Source: Frankia alni ACN14a
GTDB lineage: Bacteria > Actinomycetota > Actinomycetes > Frankiales > Frankiaceae
Assembly: GCF_000058485.1 (NCBI RefSeq)
Contig: NC_008278.1
Span: forward strand, 2,288,962-2,352,961
DNA length: 64,000 nucleotides
Direction of reading: 5' to 3'
In this document: positions 28,225-36,219 of the stretch, one piece after another
How the letters are laid out: each line of letters starts with the position of its first letter
Numbering within the stretch: position 1 is the stretch's first letter
Translations under genes and position numbers: made by a program
Notes under the pieces: generated by a model
Databases searched by the model: none
What the model was told of the DNA's origin: nothing
Seen by the model: the letters and a program-made list of their open reading frames with translations, nothing else

Positions 28225-29187
28225 ATGGCAGGTGTCATCGTCGCCGTGGTGGTCGCGGCGGTATTGCTGATCTTTCTGGCGCGGGCGGTGCGGATCGTGC
28301 CGCAGGCGCGGGCGATGGTGGTGGAACGCCTCGGCCGGTACCACCGCACCCTCACCCCGGGGCTGGCGATCGTCGTCCCGTTCGTCGACCGGGTGCGCGA
28401 CCGCATCGACCTGCGCGAGCAGGTGGTCAGTTTTCCGCCGCAGCCGGTGATCACCGAGGACAACCTCGTCGTCGGGATCGACACGGTCATCTACTTCCAG
28501 GTCACCGATCCGCGGGCGGCCACCTACGAGATCGCCAACGTCATCCGCGCCATCGAGCAGCTCACCGTCACCACGCTGCGCAACGTCATCGGCGGGCTGA
28601 ACCTGGAGGCCACGCTCACCTCCCGCGACCAGATCAACGGACAGCTGCGCGGCGTGCTCGACGAGGCCACCGGCAAGTGGGGTATCCGGGTCAACCGGGT
28701 GGAACTGAAGGCCATCGACCCGCCGCGGTCCATCCAGGACTCGATGGAGAAGCAGATGCGGGCCGAGCGGGACCGTCGCGCGGCGATCCTGACCGCCGAG
28801 GGCGTGAAGCAGAGCGAGATCCTGCGGGCCGAGGGGGAGAAGCAGGCGGCGATCCTGCGGGCCGAGGGCGAGCGCGAGGCGCAGATCCTCACCGCCGAGG
28901 GCGAGGCGAAGGCCATCGGCACGGTGTTCCGGGCGATTCACGAGGGCGACGCCGACCAGAAGCTGCTGGCCTACCAGTACCTGCAGACGCTGCCGCAGAT
29001 CGCCCAGGGCCAGGCGAGCAAGCTGTGGATCGTGCCGAGCGAGCTGACCGGCGTGCTCGGCGGCCTCGGCAGCGGCCTCGGCGGTCTGCTGGGCACCGGC
29101 GGGCCGGCCACCGGCCAGGACGGCGCGCCCGCCCGCGGCGGGCCCAACGGCGCCGCGCCGCAGCGGCCTCATGCCGCGTCGGACTGA
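28225..29187 (+). CDS. SPFH/band 7 (stomatin-like) membrane protein
   Basis: 320 residues from ATG 28225, with GGGAGGGG about six bases upstream. One N-terminal membrane helix (VIVAVVVAAVLLIFLARAV) is followed by the band 7 domain (RIVPQARAMVVERLGRYHRTLTPGLAIVVPFVDRV ... LRNVIGGLNLEATLTSRDQIN). Then comes a long heptad-like segment with repeated AEGExxAxIL (AEGVKQSEILRAEGEKQAAILRAEGEREAQILTAEG). The tail is Gly-rich. Such proteins form ring or cage oligomers at the membrane and partner with NfeD, encoded 74 bases upstream. Confidence 0.93.
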   Translation: MAGVIVAVVVAAVLLIFLARAVRIVPQARAMVVERLGRYHRTLTPGLAIVVPFVDRVRDRIDLREQVVSFPPQPVITEDNLVVGIDTVIYFQVTDPRAATYEIANVIRAIEQLTVTTLRNVIGGLNLEATLTSRDQINGQLRGVLDEATGKWGIRVNRVELKAIDPPRSIQDSMEKQMRAERDRRAAILTAEGVKQSEILRAEGEKQAAILRAEGEREAQILTAEGEAKAIGTVFRAIHEGDADQKLLAYQYLQTLPQIAQGQASKLWIVPSELTGVLGGLGSGLGGLLGTGGPATGQDGAPARGGPNGAAPQRPHAASD

Positions 29188-29377
29188 CTCACCCGGATGA
29201 ACCATCCACGAGGCGGGGAGCGTGGTTGCCCCGAACCGGGGTTCCGCCCAATTAGTCATACTTCCGGAGGGGGGTGGGGCTAGTCCGCCGAGCCGGACCA
29301 TGGGACGATTTGTTCAGCCATACGGGGGCGGGTCGACAGGCGCAGGGGAAGGCGTCCCTCGTCGACGGAGGTCCCGC

Positions 29378-29920
29378 GTGGTCGCAATGTCCTCGACAGC
29401 TCGTGAGCTGTCATCCGGCTCGTCGTCCTTCGCCGTGCCGGGCAAGCTGGCGGTGCTCGCCTGTCCGCCGGCCCTGTGCCCGCATCTGGAGTTCGGCGTG
29501 TCCGGCGTGTTGTCGTCGCCGGTGTCGCTGACCTGGACGGCGCAGCCCGGCATGCCCGGATTCCTCTTCGCCGGGCTGGAGTGGCGCGCGTCCCCGGGTA
29601 CGGCGGGCCGAGTCGCCGGCGCCCTGCGCAGGCTCGGTCACATCACCTTCGAGACCGTCGAGGGGCCCTCGCCCGGGTGTGACGCCGAGCGCTATTCCTA
29701 TACCCCCGATCTCGGCCTGCACCGCGCCGCGATCGCCGCGAACGGTGACGTGGTGGTCGGCGAGGCCGCCCTGCGGGCGCTGCTGGAACGGGGCGAGGCT
29801 CGGGAGACCCTCGCCCGTGGCCTGCACCGCCTGCTCGGGACGGCGTGGGACGACGTCCTCGAGCCGCTGCGCCGGGGCGCCCACGGGGCCCCGGTCACCT
29901 GGCTGCGGCGCACCGGCTGA
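29378..29920 (+). CDS. DUF3145 family protein
   Basis: 180 residues from GTG 29378, with ACGGAGG six bases upstream. The core PPALCPHLEFGVSGVL, SLTWTAQPGMPGFLFAGLEWRASPGTAGRVAGALR, EGPSPGCDAERYSYTPDLGLHRAAIAANGDVVV matches DUF3145, a conserved actinobacterial family of unknown function. No membrane segment is visible. The neighbouring DUF4193 gene is on the same strand. Neither is biochemically understood. Confidence 0.88.
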   Translation: MVAMSSTARELSSGSSSFAVPGKLAVLACPPALCPHLEFGVSGVLSSPVSLTWTAQPGMPGFLFAGLEWRASPGTAGRVAGALRRLGHITFETVEGPSPGCDAERYSYTPDLGLHRAAIAANGDVVVGEAALRALLERGEARETLARGLHRLLGTAWDDVLEPLRRGAHGAPVTWLRRTG

Positions 29921-30081
29921 AGACCCGCCGCCGACCGGCCCGCGGGGCCCCGGACCTGCACCGGGTGGGCGCGCGTCGCGGATGGTCAGAGCCCTACGAC
30001 GCATCGGCGCGGAGATGGTTGCGAGGGTGTGGTGAAGCCCACACCCGGGTAGCGCGGGTCTGACGGGCACATACCCCGGCG

Positions 30082-30117
30082 GTCGTGCGTTGTGGCTTGC
30101 GCACGACCTCGCACAAC
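30082..30117 (+). promoter_or_regulatory. Two overlapping alternative hairpins in the DUF4193 leader
   Basis: GTCGTGCG (30082-30089) can pair with CGCACGAC (30100-30107). GTTGTG (30089-30094) can pair with CACAAC (30112-30117). The two stems share sequence and cannot form together. They lie just before the ribosome binding site TGGGAG at 30122-30127, so leader control of translation is conceivable. Confidence 0.4.
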
Positions 30118-30135
30118 CATTCTGGGAGTTATTCA

Positions 30136-30429
30136 GTGGCCACCGATTACGACACACCTCGTACGGCTGACATAGAGGACGCCTCCGAGCAGAGTCTCGA
30201 AGCCCTCAAGGCACGGCGGGCGGACGCGGCGGCTGATCTCGGTGACGATGTCGACCCGTTCGAGACCGAGCTCGGCCTGCCGGGTGCCGACCTGGCCGGA
30301 GAGGAACTGAACGTCCGGGTGCTGCCGCGGCAGGCTGACGAGTTCACCTGCACGCAGTGCTACCTCGTCCACCACCGCAGCCAGCTCGTGGACGAGCGCC
30401 GGATGGTCTGCCGGGACTGCGCGGCCTGA
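30136..30429 (+). CDS. DUF4193 family zinc-ribbon protein
   Basis: 97 residues from GTG 30136, with TGGGAG nine bases upstream. It begins VATDYDTPRTADIEDASEQSLEALKARR and ends with a treble-clef-like zinc site, CTQCYLVHHRSQL...CRDCAA. NVRVLPRQADEFTC is the family signature. DUF4193 is widespread and single-copy in actinobacteria, but its function is unknown. The strong N-terminal acidic segment and C-terminal ribbon suggest a small regulator or RNA polymerase/ribosome-associated factor, which is speculation. Confidence 0.93.
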   Translation: MATDYDTPRTADIEDASEQSLEALKARRADAAADLGDDVDPFETELGLPGADLAGEELNVRVLPRQADEFTCTQCYLVHHRSQLVDERRMVCRDCAA

Positions 30430-30545
30430 GGAACCGCGTTCGGATGTTCCACCGCATGGCCTCTGGCGTGGGCTCGCAACACGCCACGGCCGTGGCGGGG
30501 GCCCGCTGACGGCACGCCCCGACCGGCCCGACCGACGGGGTTGCC

Positions 30546-31133
30546 TCAGCCGACCAGCACGCCCGCGTCCCGCATCGCCGCCACGGCCCGCTCCCCGTCG
30601 CCCGGATGCAGGTTGACGAATCTGGTTCGAGCCAGCGGCAGCACCACCGTGAGACCCTGCAACCGCGCGTCCAGCGCGCTCTCCCGGACGCAGTGGTCGC
30701 CGGCCAGGCCGACGACGACGAGCGTCGACACCCCGAGCTCGGCGAGCCGCTCCCCGAGCACGGTCGCCGACCGGTGCCCCGAGGCCGGGTCGCGCACGGA
30801 GAAGGCGGAGTAGCCGTCGGCCCCGTCCACCCCCTTGCGGATCACCTCGCCCGACACGACCAGGTCGGGATGGAAGCCGGCTCCCGCGGTTCCCGCCACG
30901 CAGTGCGGCGGCCAGACACCGCCGTCGGTGACGAAGTGCGGGGTGCGCGCGGGGTGCCAGTCCTGGCTGTAGAACACCGGGGAGCCGGCGGCCACCGCGG
31001 CCGCGACCTCGGCGTTCACCCCCTCGACGATCTGCTCGCCGCCGGCCACGTAGAGGCTGCCCGCCGGGTCGGCAAAGTCGTTCTGGACGTCCACGACCAG
31101 CAGGGCGATTCCCGGTCCGTAACGCGCAGTCAC
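30546..31133 (-). CDS. pncA: Nicotinamidase (isochorismatase superfamily)
   Basis: 195 residues from GTG 31133, with GGGGAG about nine bases upstream. The catalytic triad is readable: Asp in LLVVDVQNDF, Lys in VIRKGVDGADGYSAF and Cys in VVGLAGDHCVRESALDA. The metal-site segment YSQDWHPARTPHF and WPPHCVAGTAGAGFHP also match. PncA deamidates nicotinamide to nicotinate for NAD salvage. It is convergent with the DUF4193 gene and divergent from DUF3097. Confidence 0.93.
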   Translation of the reverse strand: MTARYGPGIALLVVDVQNDFADPAGSLYVAGGEQIVEGVNAEVAAAVAAGSPVFYSQDWHPARTPHFVTDGGVWPPHCVAGTAGAGFHPDLVVSGEVIRKGVDGADGYSAFSVRDPASGHRSATVLGERLAELGVSTLVVVGLAGDHCVRESALDARLQGLTVVLPLARTRFVNLHPGDGERAVAAMRDAGVLVG

Positions 31134-31306
31134 CGTCGCAGCTCCCCTTGCCTCATGCTGCCATCCTCGTGCCGGCCCGGCCGCCGGGCGGGAGCGGGCC
31201 GCCGGCGATATGACCCCACCTGGTCCCACCTGACCCCACTGTCGCATCCCGACACGCCCGCGTCGATATCCCTGATCATGGCGTTCTGGCGGCCTAGGTT
31301 CGGGGC

Positions 31307-32116
31307 ATGCGCAGCCGCGATTATGGCCGAGATGTCCTGGCGCCCGCCGCCCGGACCCGCCCGGTTCCGCCGCCGGAGGTCGAGCTCGAAGCCGATCTGG
31401 TGGTCGAGGAGGTCGCGACGGGCTTCTGCGGCGCGGTGGTCGGCACCGAGCGCGGCGCCGTCACGCTGGAGGACCGCCACGGCGCCCGCCGGGTCTTCCC
31501 GCTCGCACCCGGGGCGTTCCTGCTGGAGGGGCGCCGGGTCACACTCGTGCGGCCCCGTCGGGCGGGGCCTGCCGCCCCGGCACGCACCGCGTCCGGCTCG
31601 CTCGCCGTCGCCGGTCATCGGGCCCGCGTCGCCCGTGCCAGCCGCATCTACGTGGAGGGCGTGCACGACGCCGCCCTCGTCGAGCGGGTGTGGGGTGACG
31701 ACCTGCGCGTCGAGGGCGTGGTGGTGGAGAGCCTCGACGGGGTCGACGAGCTGCCGGGGGTCGTCGAGGCGTTCCGGCCGGGGCCCGGCCGGCGGCTGGG
31801 CGTCCTCGTCGACCATCTCGTCCCCGGCTCGAAGGAGAGCCGCATCGCCGCCGCCGTCACCGGCGAGCACGTGCTGGTCACCGGCCATCCCTACATCGAC
31901 ATCTGGCAGGCGGTGAAGCCGGCGTCGATCGGCATCCCGGCCTGGCCGACGGTGCCCCGCGGCGAGCCGTGGAAGGAGGGGGTGTGCCGGGCGCTGGGCG
32001 TTGCCGAACCCGTCGATCTGTGGCGCCGGGTACTGGCCTCGGTCGACAGCTACACCGATCTCGAGGTGGGCCTGCTGGGAGCCGTGGAGCGGCTGATCGA
32101 CTTCGTCACGGCCTGA
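31307..32116 (+). CDS. DUF3097 family protein, Toprim-like core
   Basis: 269 residues from ATG 31307. The N-terminal half is a small beta domain (LVVEEVATGFCGAVVGTERGAVTLEDRHG). The C-terminal half has RIYVEGVHDAALVERVWGDDLR and LGVLVDHLVPGSKESRIA, the acidic pattern (E, then DxH/D) of Toprim-like nucleases and primases such as RNase M5. It ends HPYIDIWQAVKP...WKEGVCRALG. DUF3097 is actinobacterial and uncharacterised; the Toprim reading is my inference. TAGGTT at 31295-31300, six bases before ATG, suggests a leaderless transcript. Confidence 0.87.
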   Translation: MRSRDYGRDVLAPAARTRPVPPPEVELEADLVVEEVATGFCGAVVGTERGAVTLEDRHGARRVFPLAPGAFLLEGRRVTLVRPRRAGPAAPARTASGSLAVAGHRARVARASRIYVEGVHDAALVERVWGDDLRVEGVVVESLDGVDELPGVVEAFRPGPGRRLGVLVDHLVPGSKESRIAAAVTGEHVLVTGHPYIDIWQAVKPASIGIPAWPTVPRGEPWKEGVCRALGVAEPVDLWRRVLASVDSYTDLEVGLLGAVERLIDFVTA

Positions 32117-32247
32117 CACCGCCCCCCGCGCCGCCCCGGGGAGCCTGCCGTGCTGCCGTGACGCCGCCCTGTTCTGGCGGGGTTCGGGCGTTCGCATACG
32201 GTGAGTGCGGACGGGGCAGCTCGACTCCTCCGTAGGTGGGAGACACG

Positions 32248-33102
32248 ATGCCGGTGTGGGTCAGGCCGTCGATGCTCGCCCAGATCGTCGGCGTGGTCGC
32301 CGTCGCCCTGGTGGCCGGGTTCGGTCTGCGGTTCGCGCTGACCGGCTCGGACCAGCACGGCGCCCCGGTCCCCAGGCCCGTCGACTCGCCCGTCGCCGCC
32401 GGCCCGGCGGCGCTCGCCGGCCGCACCGTCGTGCTCGATCCAGGGCACGACGGCGGCAACAGCCGAGCGAGCGCGGCCATCAACCGACTGGTGCCCGCCG
32501 GGGGTTTCGACAAGGAGTGCGACACCGTCGGGGCGCAGACCGACGGCGGGTACCCGGAGCACGCCTTCACGTTCGATCTCGCCCAACGGGCCGCCGTGAT
32601 CCTGCGCTCCCGCGGCGCCAGGGTCGTGTTGACCCGGCCGGGCGACGACGGCGTGGGCCCGTGCATCGACGACCGGGCGAAGATCGGCAACAGCGCCGGC
32701 GCGGCCGCGGTCGTCTCCGTCCACGCCGACGGCGGGCCCGCCGAGGGGCGCGGCTTCCACGTGATCGCGCCCGCGCTGAGTCCCGACCGGGCCAACGCGG
32801 CGATCCTCACCCCGTCGAGCCGGCTCGCCGGGGCCCTGCGGTCGGCGTTCGGCCGCGCCACCGGCCAGCCGCTGGCCGACTATCTCGGCAAGGAGGGGAT
32901 GACGATCCGGTCCGACCTGGGGGGCCTGAACCTCTCCCGTGTCCCGAAGGTGTTCCTCGAATGCGGGAACATGCGCAACCGGACCGACGCCGCGGAAATC
33001 ATCGATCCGGCCTGGCGGGCCCGGGCGGCGAGCGGCATCGCCGACGGTGTGACCGCGTTCCTCCTGGCCTCGGGTTCGCCGTCGGCGGCGCCGACCCGCT
33101 GA
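32248..33102 (+). CDS. N-acetylmuramoyl-L-alanine amidase (Amidase_3)
   Basis: 284 residues from ATG 32248, with GTGGGAG five bases upstream. An N-terminal helix (MLAQIVGVVAVALVAGFGLRFAL) is a signal or anchor. The zinc amidase domain starts TVVLDPGHDGGN (first His ligand), continues EHAFTFDLAQRAAVILRSRGARVVLTRPGDD, VVSVHADGG (second His) and VPKVFLECGNMRN (catalytic Glu). It cleaves the amide between MurNAc and the stem peptide outside the cell. It resembles the mycobacterial Rv3717 type, without visible wall-binding repeats. Confidence 0.9.
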   Translation: MPVWVRPSMLAQIVGVVAVALVAGFGLRFALTGSDQHGAPVPRPVDSPVAAGPAALAGRTVVLDPGHDGGNSRASAAINRLVPAGGFDKECDTVGAQTDGGYPEHAFTFDLAQRAAVILRSRGARVVLTRPGDDGVGPCIDDRAKIGNSAGAAAVVSVHADGGPAEGRGFHVIAPALSPDRANAAILTPSSRLAGALRSAFGRATGQPLADYLGKEGMTIRSDLGGLNLSRVPKVFLECGNMRNRTDAAEIIDPAWRARAASGIADGVTAFLLASGSPSAAPTR

Positions 33103-33207
33103 TCCGGCTCCTCGCGATCGTGCCGCGGCGGGGCCGTCCGGCCTGGGTAGCAGCGGATCCGGGCGGGCGGTGGTTGGGAAACGACCGCGCGACCGCGCCC
33201 GAACATG

Positions 33208-33233
33208 AAAACGGCCACTCCAGGGAGTGGCCG
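33208..33233 (-). terminator. Rho-independent terminator of the tRNA operon
   Basis: A 9-bp stem CGGCCACTC/GAGTGGCCG (33212-33233) with a CAGG loop. Read on the minus strand it is followed by TTTTCATGTTC. It lies 31 bases beyond the tRNA-Val 3' end. Confidence 0.75.
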
Positions 33234-33263
33234 GCCAAAACAGAAAAAACACCGTACTGCGGG

Positions 33264-33335
33264 TGGGCGATACTGGGATTGAACCAGTGACCTCTACCGT
33301 GTCAAGGTAGCGCTCTCCCACTGAGCTAATCGCCC
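33264..33335 (-). tRNA. tRNA-Val (GAC)
   Basis: 72 bases on the minus strand. Acceptor stem GGGCGAT/ATCGCCC with discriminator A, D arm TAGCTCAGTGGGAGAG, anticodon arm CTACC-TTGACAC-GGTAG with anticodon GAC, and T arm CACTGGTTCAATCCCAGT. No CCA is encoded. Last gene of a three-tRNA operon. Confidence 0.97.
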
Positions 33336-33348
33336 GCAATGGATCCAG

Positions 33349-33420
33349 AGGCGGAGGCGGGAATCGAACCCGCGTACAGGGCTTTGCAGGCCCTTGCCTA
33401 AACCACTCGGCCACTCCGCC
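33349..33420 (-). tRNA. tRNA-Cys (GCA)
   Basis: 72 bases on the minus strand. Acceptor GGCGGAG/CTCCGCC with discriminator T, D arm TGGCCGAGTGGTTTAGGCA, anticodon loop CTGCAAA (anticodon GCA), and T arm CGCGGGTTCGATTCCCGC. Thirteen bases separate it from tRNA-Val. Confidence 0.97.
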
Positions 33421-33462
33421 GCGGGAGGCCGCTGGTACGGACCTCAAGCCCCTCTGTTCCCG

Positions 33463-33535
33463 AGCGGACGACGGGATTCGAACCCGCGACCCTCACCTTG
33501 GCAAGGTGATGCTCTACCAACTGAGCCACGTCCGC
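33463..33535 (-). tRNA. tRNA-Gly (GCC)
   Basis: 73 bases on the minus strand. Acceptor GCGGACG/CGTCCGC with discriminator T, D arm TGGCTCAGTTGGTAGAGCA, anticodon arm CACCT-TGCCA-AGGTG with anticodon GCC, and T arm CGCGGGTTCGAATCCCG. First gene of the Gly-Cys-Val operon. Confidence 0.97.
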
Positions 33536-33866
33536 GCTGCACCAGGAGTTCTTGGCGGTGCAGGTAGCACTCTAGCGGACGAACGGCCCCTGCGTCGAAT
33601 GGCCCGCCAGACGTCGCGGAGATGTTGCGTTGGGTCAAGGTGTCCCACGTGAACATCGGGTTTCGCCCACGGCACGTCCACCGAGCCGGTCGACCCCCCG
33701 GGCTCGGTCTCCATCCGTGGCCCGCGGGTCACGCGTTCGCCCGCGGCAGCGTTCGCGGCACGTCTCGCGGGCGTGGACGACCGCCTGCGGGGCAGGGGAT
33801 CCACGGCCGGGCAGACCGATCGGGAAGCCCGTGGGAGGGAGGTGTCGATCCGGGAGGGGCGGTAAC
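33536..33866. other. Divergent region between the tRNA operon and pabB
   Basis: About 330 bases without a supported gene. It holds the tRNA operon promoter listed separately and, before pabB, the ribosome binding site GGGAGGGG (33852-33859). Confidence 0.45.
33569..33574 (-). promoter_or_regulatory. Candidate -10 box of the Gly-Cys-Val tRNA operon
   Basis: TAGAGT on the minus strand, 34 bases before the 5' end of tRNA-Gly. A weak TTCGAC lies 19 bases upstream. Position and direction fit the tRNA operon promoter. Confidence 0.5.
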
Positions 33867-34976
33867 GTGATCGGAATGAGCCGGACGAACCTGGGCGCTC
33901 CGGAACCGGTCGTCCGCGGGTCCGCGGCGGTCCCGCGGTCCAGGCCACCGTCGTACCTGCTCGCGGGCGAGCGGCTCGCCACGGGCGTGGTGGAGATCAG
34001 CGACGATCCCGCGGTGCTGGAGCGCGGCGGCTTCTGGGCCGTGGTCGTCGACTTCGAGGGGGCGCTGCGGTGCGTCCGGTTCGCCGACGTGCGTCCGGCG
34101 CCCGCCGCGGGTGCCGCGGCGCTGAGCCGCGGCCCCTGGCGCGGCCCGGACGCGCGATCCTGGGCCACCAGCCTCGACCGCGCCGCGTACGTGGCCGGCG
34201 CGACGACCATCCGGGAGCGCATCGCCGCCGGCGACGTCTACGAGGTCAACCTCTGCCGGCTGCTGTCCGCGCCGCTGCCTCCGGCCGGCCCCGGCGGCGA
34301 GCCGGTCGAACCCGACCCCGCCGCGCTCGCCGCGATCCTCGCGGCCGGCAACCCGGCGCCGTACGCGCTCACGCTCGACGTTCCCGAGGCCGGCCTGCGG
34401 ATCGCGGGGGCCTCGCCGGAGCTGTTCCTGGCCCGGGACGGCGACGTCGTCCATTCCGGCCCCATCAAGGGCACCGGCCGGAGCGTGCGCGACCTGCGGG
34501 ACAAGGACGTCGCCGAGAACATCATGATCGTCGACCTGGTACGCAACGATCTCGGGCGGGTGGCTCGGACGGGCAGCGTCGCCGTGCCGGCCCTGTGCGC
34601 CGTCGAACATCATCCCGGCCTGGTGCACCTCGTCTCGACGGTGCGCGCCCGGCTGCGGTCCGGGGTGGGCTGGCCGGAGCTGCTGGAAGCCGCCTGCCCG
34701 CCCGGCTCCGTGTCCGGCGCGCCCAAGTCGAGCGCGCTGCGGATCATCGGTGAGCTGGAGCCGGGGCCGCGCGGTCCCTACTGCGGCGGCATCGGCTGGG
34801 TGGACGCCGACAGCGGCCGGGGATGGCTCTCGGTCGGCATCCGTACCTTCTGGTTCGGCGCGGACCGGCTGTGGTTCGGCACCGGCGCCGCCGTGACCTG
34901 GGGCAGCGACCCGCTGGGGGAGTGGCATGAGACCGAGCTCAAGGCCCACCGGCTGGTGGGCCTGGCGAGCGGCTGA
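33867..34976 (+). CDS. pabB: Aminodeoxychorismate synthase component I
   Basis: 369 residues from GTG 33867, with GGGAGGGG seven bases upstream. The chorismate-binding domain motifs are clear: GDVYEVNLCRLL, ASPELFLARDGDVVHSGPIKGTGRSV, IMIVDLVRNDLGRVAR, CPPGSVSGAPKSSAL and the final LGEWHETELKAHRL. It converts chorismate plus glutamine-derived ammonia to aminodeoxychorismate for folate or for p-aminobenzoate-derived metabolites. The length is short for TrpE and the motifs fit PabB. No glutaminase partner (PabA) or lyase (PabC) is adjacent. Confidence 0.88.
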   Translation: MIGMSRTNLGAPEPVVRGSAAVPRSRPPSYLLAGERLATGVVEISDDPAVLERGGFWAVVVDFEGALRCVRFADVRPAPAAGAAALSRGPWRGPDARSWATSLDRAAYVAGATTIRERIAAGDVYEVNLCRLLSAPLPPAGPGGEPVEPDPAALAAILAAGNPAPYALTLDVPEAGLRIAGASPELFLARDGDVVHSGPIKGTGRSVRDLRDKDVAENIMIVDLVRNDLGRVARTGSVAVPALCAVEHHPGLVHLVSTVRARLRSGVGWPELLEAACPPGSVSGAPKSSALRIIGELEPGPRGPYCGGIGWVDADSGRGWLSVGIRTFWFGADRLWFGTGAAVTWGSDPLGEWHETELKAHRLVGLASG

Positions 34977-35014
34977 GGTCGAGCGGCCGGCCCGCGCCGG
35001 CGCACCAACGACGA

Positions 35015-35047
35015 CCCGCCTGGCCGGAGGGTCTCCGACCAGGCGGG
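35015..35047 (+). terminator. Hairpin terminator after pabB
   Basis: A 9-bp stem CCCGCCTGG/CCAGGCGGG with an inner GGAG/CTCC pairing. It lies 38 bases after the pabB stop, without a T run, as is common for actinobacterial terminators. Confidence 0.65.
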
Positions 35048-35156
35048 TGGGTGCTCGTCAGGCAGGTGGATGCTCGGCATGCGATGGATGGGAACTGCCT
35101 CGGATGCAGGAGGCGATGGGGGAGGAGCTCCCCCTGTCGAACAGTGCCCGCACCGG

Positions 35157-35193
35157 CTGACCGGGGTCGGGCAGCGATCCCGACCCCGGTCAG
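35157..35193 (-). terminator. Hairpin terminator after ssgB
   Basis: A perfect 15-bp stem CTGACCGGGGTCGGG/CCCGACCCCGGTCAG with loop CAGCGAT. It begins one base after the ssgB stop codon on the minus strand. It may work in both directions between the convergent pabB and ssgB. Confidence 0.8.
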
Positions 35194-35194
35194 A

Positions 35195-35626
35195 TCACCG
35201 CTCGGGACCGCCCCAGATCAGCAACGCGAGCTCCGCATCGAGATCGATGATGTCGCTCTCGCCACCGAGGGGCACGGCGGAGTACGTCCGCCGTAGGAAG
35301 GCCAGCACCTCGGAGCGCGGCATCTCGAACAGCGCGTGCCCCGACGGACTGGACAGGGACAGGCAGACGATCCGCCCACCGGACTGGGCGGCCGGCCACA
35401 CCTGCACATCGCCGTCCCCGGCGGGACGACGCACGCCGTCGCTCAGGAGCTGGCGTGCGAAGGTCCACTCCACGACCTCGTCCGCTCCCGTCCGGAAGCC
35501 GATGCTGATCGCGTAGGGGTCGGCCGGCTCGTACCGGACCGTCGCGGCAACCGGCACAGGAGCGCCGCCGGGCACGACGAGACGAAGGGCGAGTTCGGCG
35601 GTGATCGAATCGTGACGAATAGTCAT
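35195..35626 (-). CDS. ssgB: SsgA/SsgB-family sporulation and cell division protein
   Basis: 143 residues from ATG 35626, with GAGAGG about eight bases upstream. The family pattern is clear: ITAELALRLVVPGGAPVPVAATVRYEPADPYAISIGFRTGADEVVEWTFARQLLSDG, then GDGDVQVWPA and LSLSSPSGHALFEMPRSEVLAFLRRTYSAVPLG. SsgB recruits FtsZ to future septa in sporulating actinomycetes and is the member found most widely outside Streptomyces. This points to a spore-forming host such as Frankia. The IDLDAELALLIWG C-terminus is slightly longer than in Streptomyces SsgB. Confidence 0.88.
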   Translation of the reverse strand: MTIRHDSITAELALRLVVPGGAPVPVAATVRYEPADPYAISIGFRTGADEVVEWTFARQLLSDGVRRPAGDGDVQVWPAAQSGGRIVCLSLSSPSGHALFEMPRSEVLAFLRRTYSAVPLGGESDIIDLDAELALLIWGGPER

Positions 35627-36062
35627 CGGGCGGCCTCTCATGGTGCGTGGTGCGGGCGAGCACCCGTGTAACGGGATAGTTCCCTCTCCGAGTCCCGTTG
35701 GAAACAAGATTATGCCAAGACAACATCCGTTACGGCAGTTCGGGCGAGTTGACCGGCCCGGAAGGGTGACCCTTTCCCGGGTAGATCGTAGATCGGACGG
35801 CCGCGAGATGTACCCCCACCGCAGGCGGGCGGATGGTTACCATCCGTAGCGTCCGAACGTCCCCCGAGCGTCAGGCCAACCTGCCAAGGCCGTTCCACTT
35901 TGAGCCTTCCCCGTCCGGGTGGTTCTCAACCTTGGCCAGTCGCGGCGAACCTGACCCAGTCCACCCACCGGACGGGACGGCGGACATCGGTGTATCCGTC
36001 CGCCGGGACCCCCCTGCATCGACCCGGATCGGTGCCGTGTAAGGTGGTCCCACCACCCGCAA
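35627..36062. other. ssgB upstream region and tRNA-Val leader
   Basis: About 435 bases without a supported gene. An inverted repeat AACGGGA (35670-35676)/TCCCGTT (35693-35699) lies 44-73 bases before the ssgB start and may be part of its control region. Near the other end TAAGGT (36040-36045) is a plausible -10 for tRNA-Val, 17 bases before the mature 5' end. Confidence 0.4.
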
Positions 36063-36134
36063 GGGCGTATAGCTCAGTGGTAGAGCGCTGCCTTCACACG
36101 GCAGAGGTCCGTGGTTCGAAACCACGTACGCCCA
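36063..36134 (+). tRNA. tRNA-Val (CAC)
   Basis: 72 bases. Acceptor GGGCGTA/TACGCCC with discriminator A, D arm TAGCTCAGTGGTAGAGC, anticodon arm CTGCC-TTCACAC-GGCAG with anticodon CAC, and T arm CGTGG-TTCGAAA-CCACG. No CCA is encoded. Partial copies of its 3' and 5' ends recur about 1.3 kb downstream. Confidence 0.97.
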
Positions 36135-36200
36135 CGCGATCTGGCTTGTCATGCTGCGCCCCCTTCCGAGGGGCTTGCCGCGGTCCCGCGTGATGTCTGC

Positions 36201-36219
36201 CCGGGGGGCGACCCCCCGG
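36201..36219 (+). terminator. GC hairpin after tRNA-Val(CAC)
   Basis: Perfect arms CCGGGGGG and CCCCCCGG around a CGA loop, 67 bases after the tRNA. There is no T run. It probably terminates or processes the tRNA transcript. Confidence 0.6.

Noticed and set aside
33444-33656. Minus-strand 70-codon frame ending GRGFESRRPLGNRGA
   Set aside because: This is tRNA-Gly translated in sense; not a protein.
34927-35160. Small plus-strand frame between pabB and ssgB
   Set aside because: It overlaps the pabB end and two terminator hairpins; no protein features.
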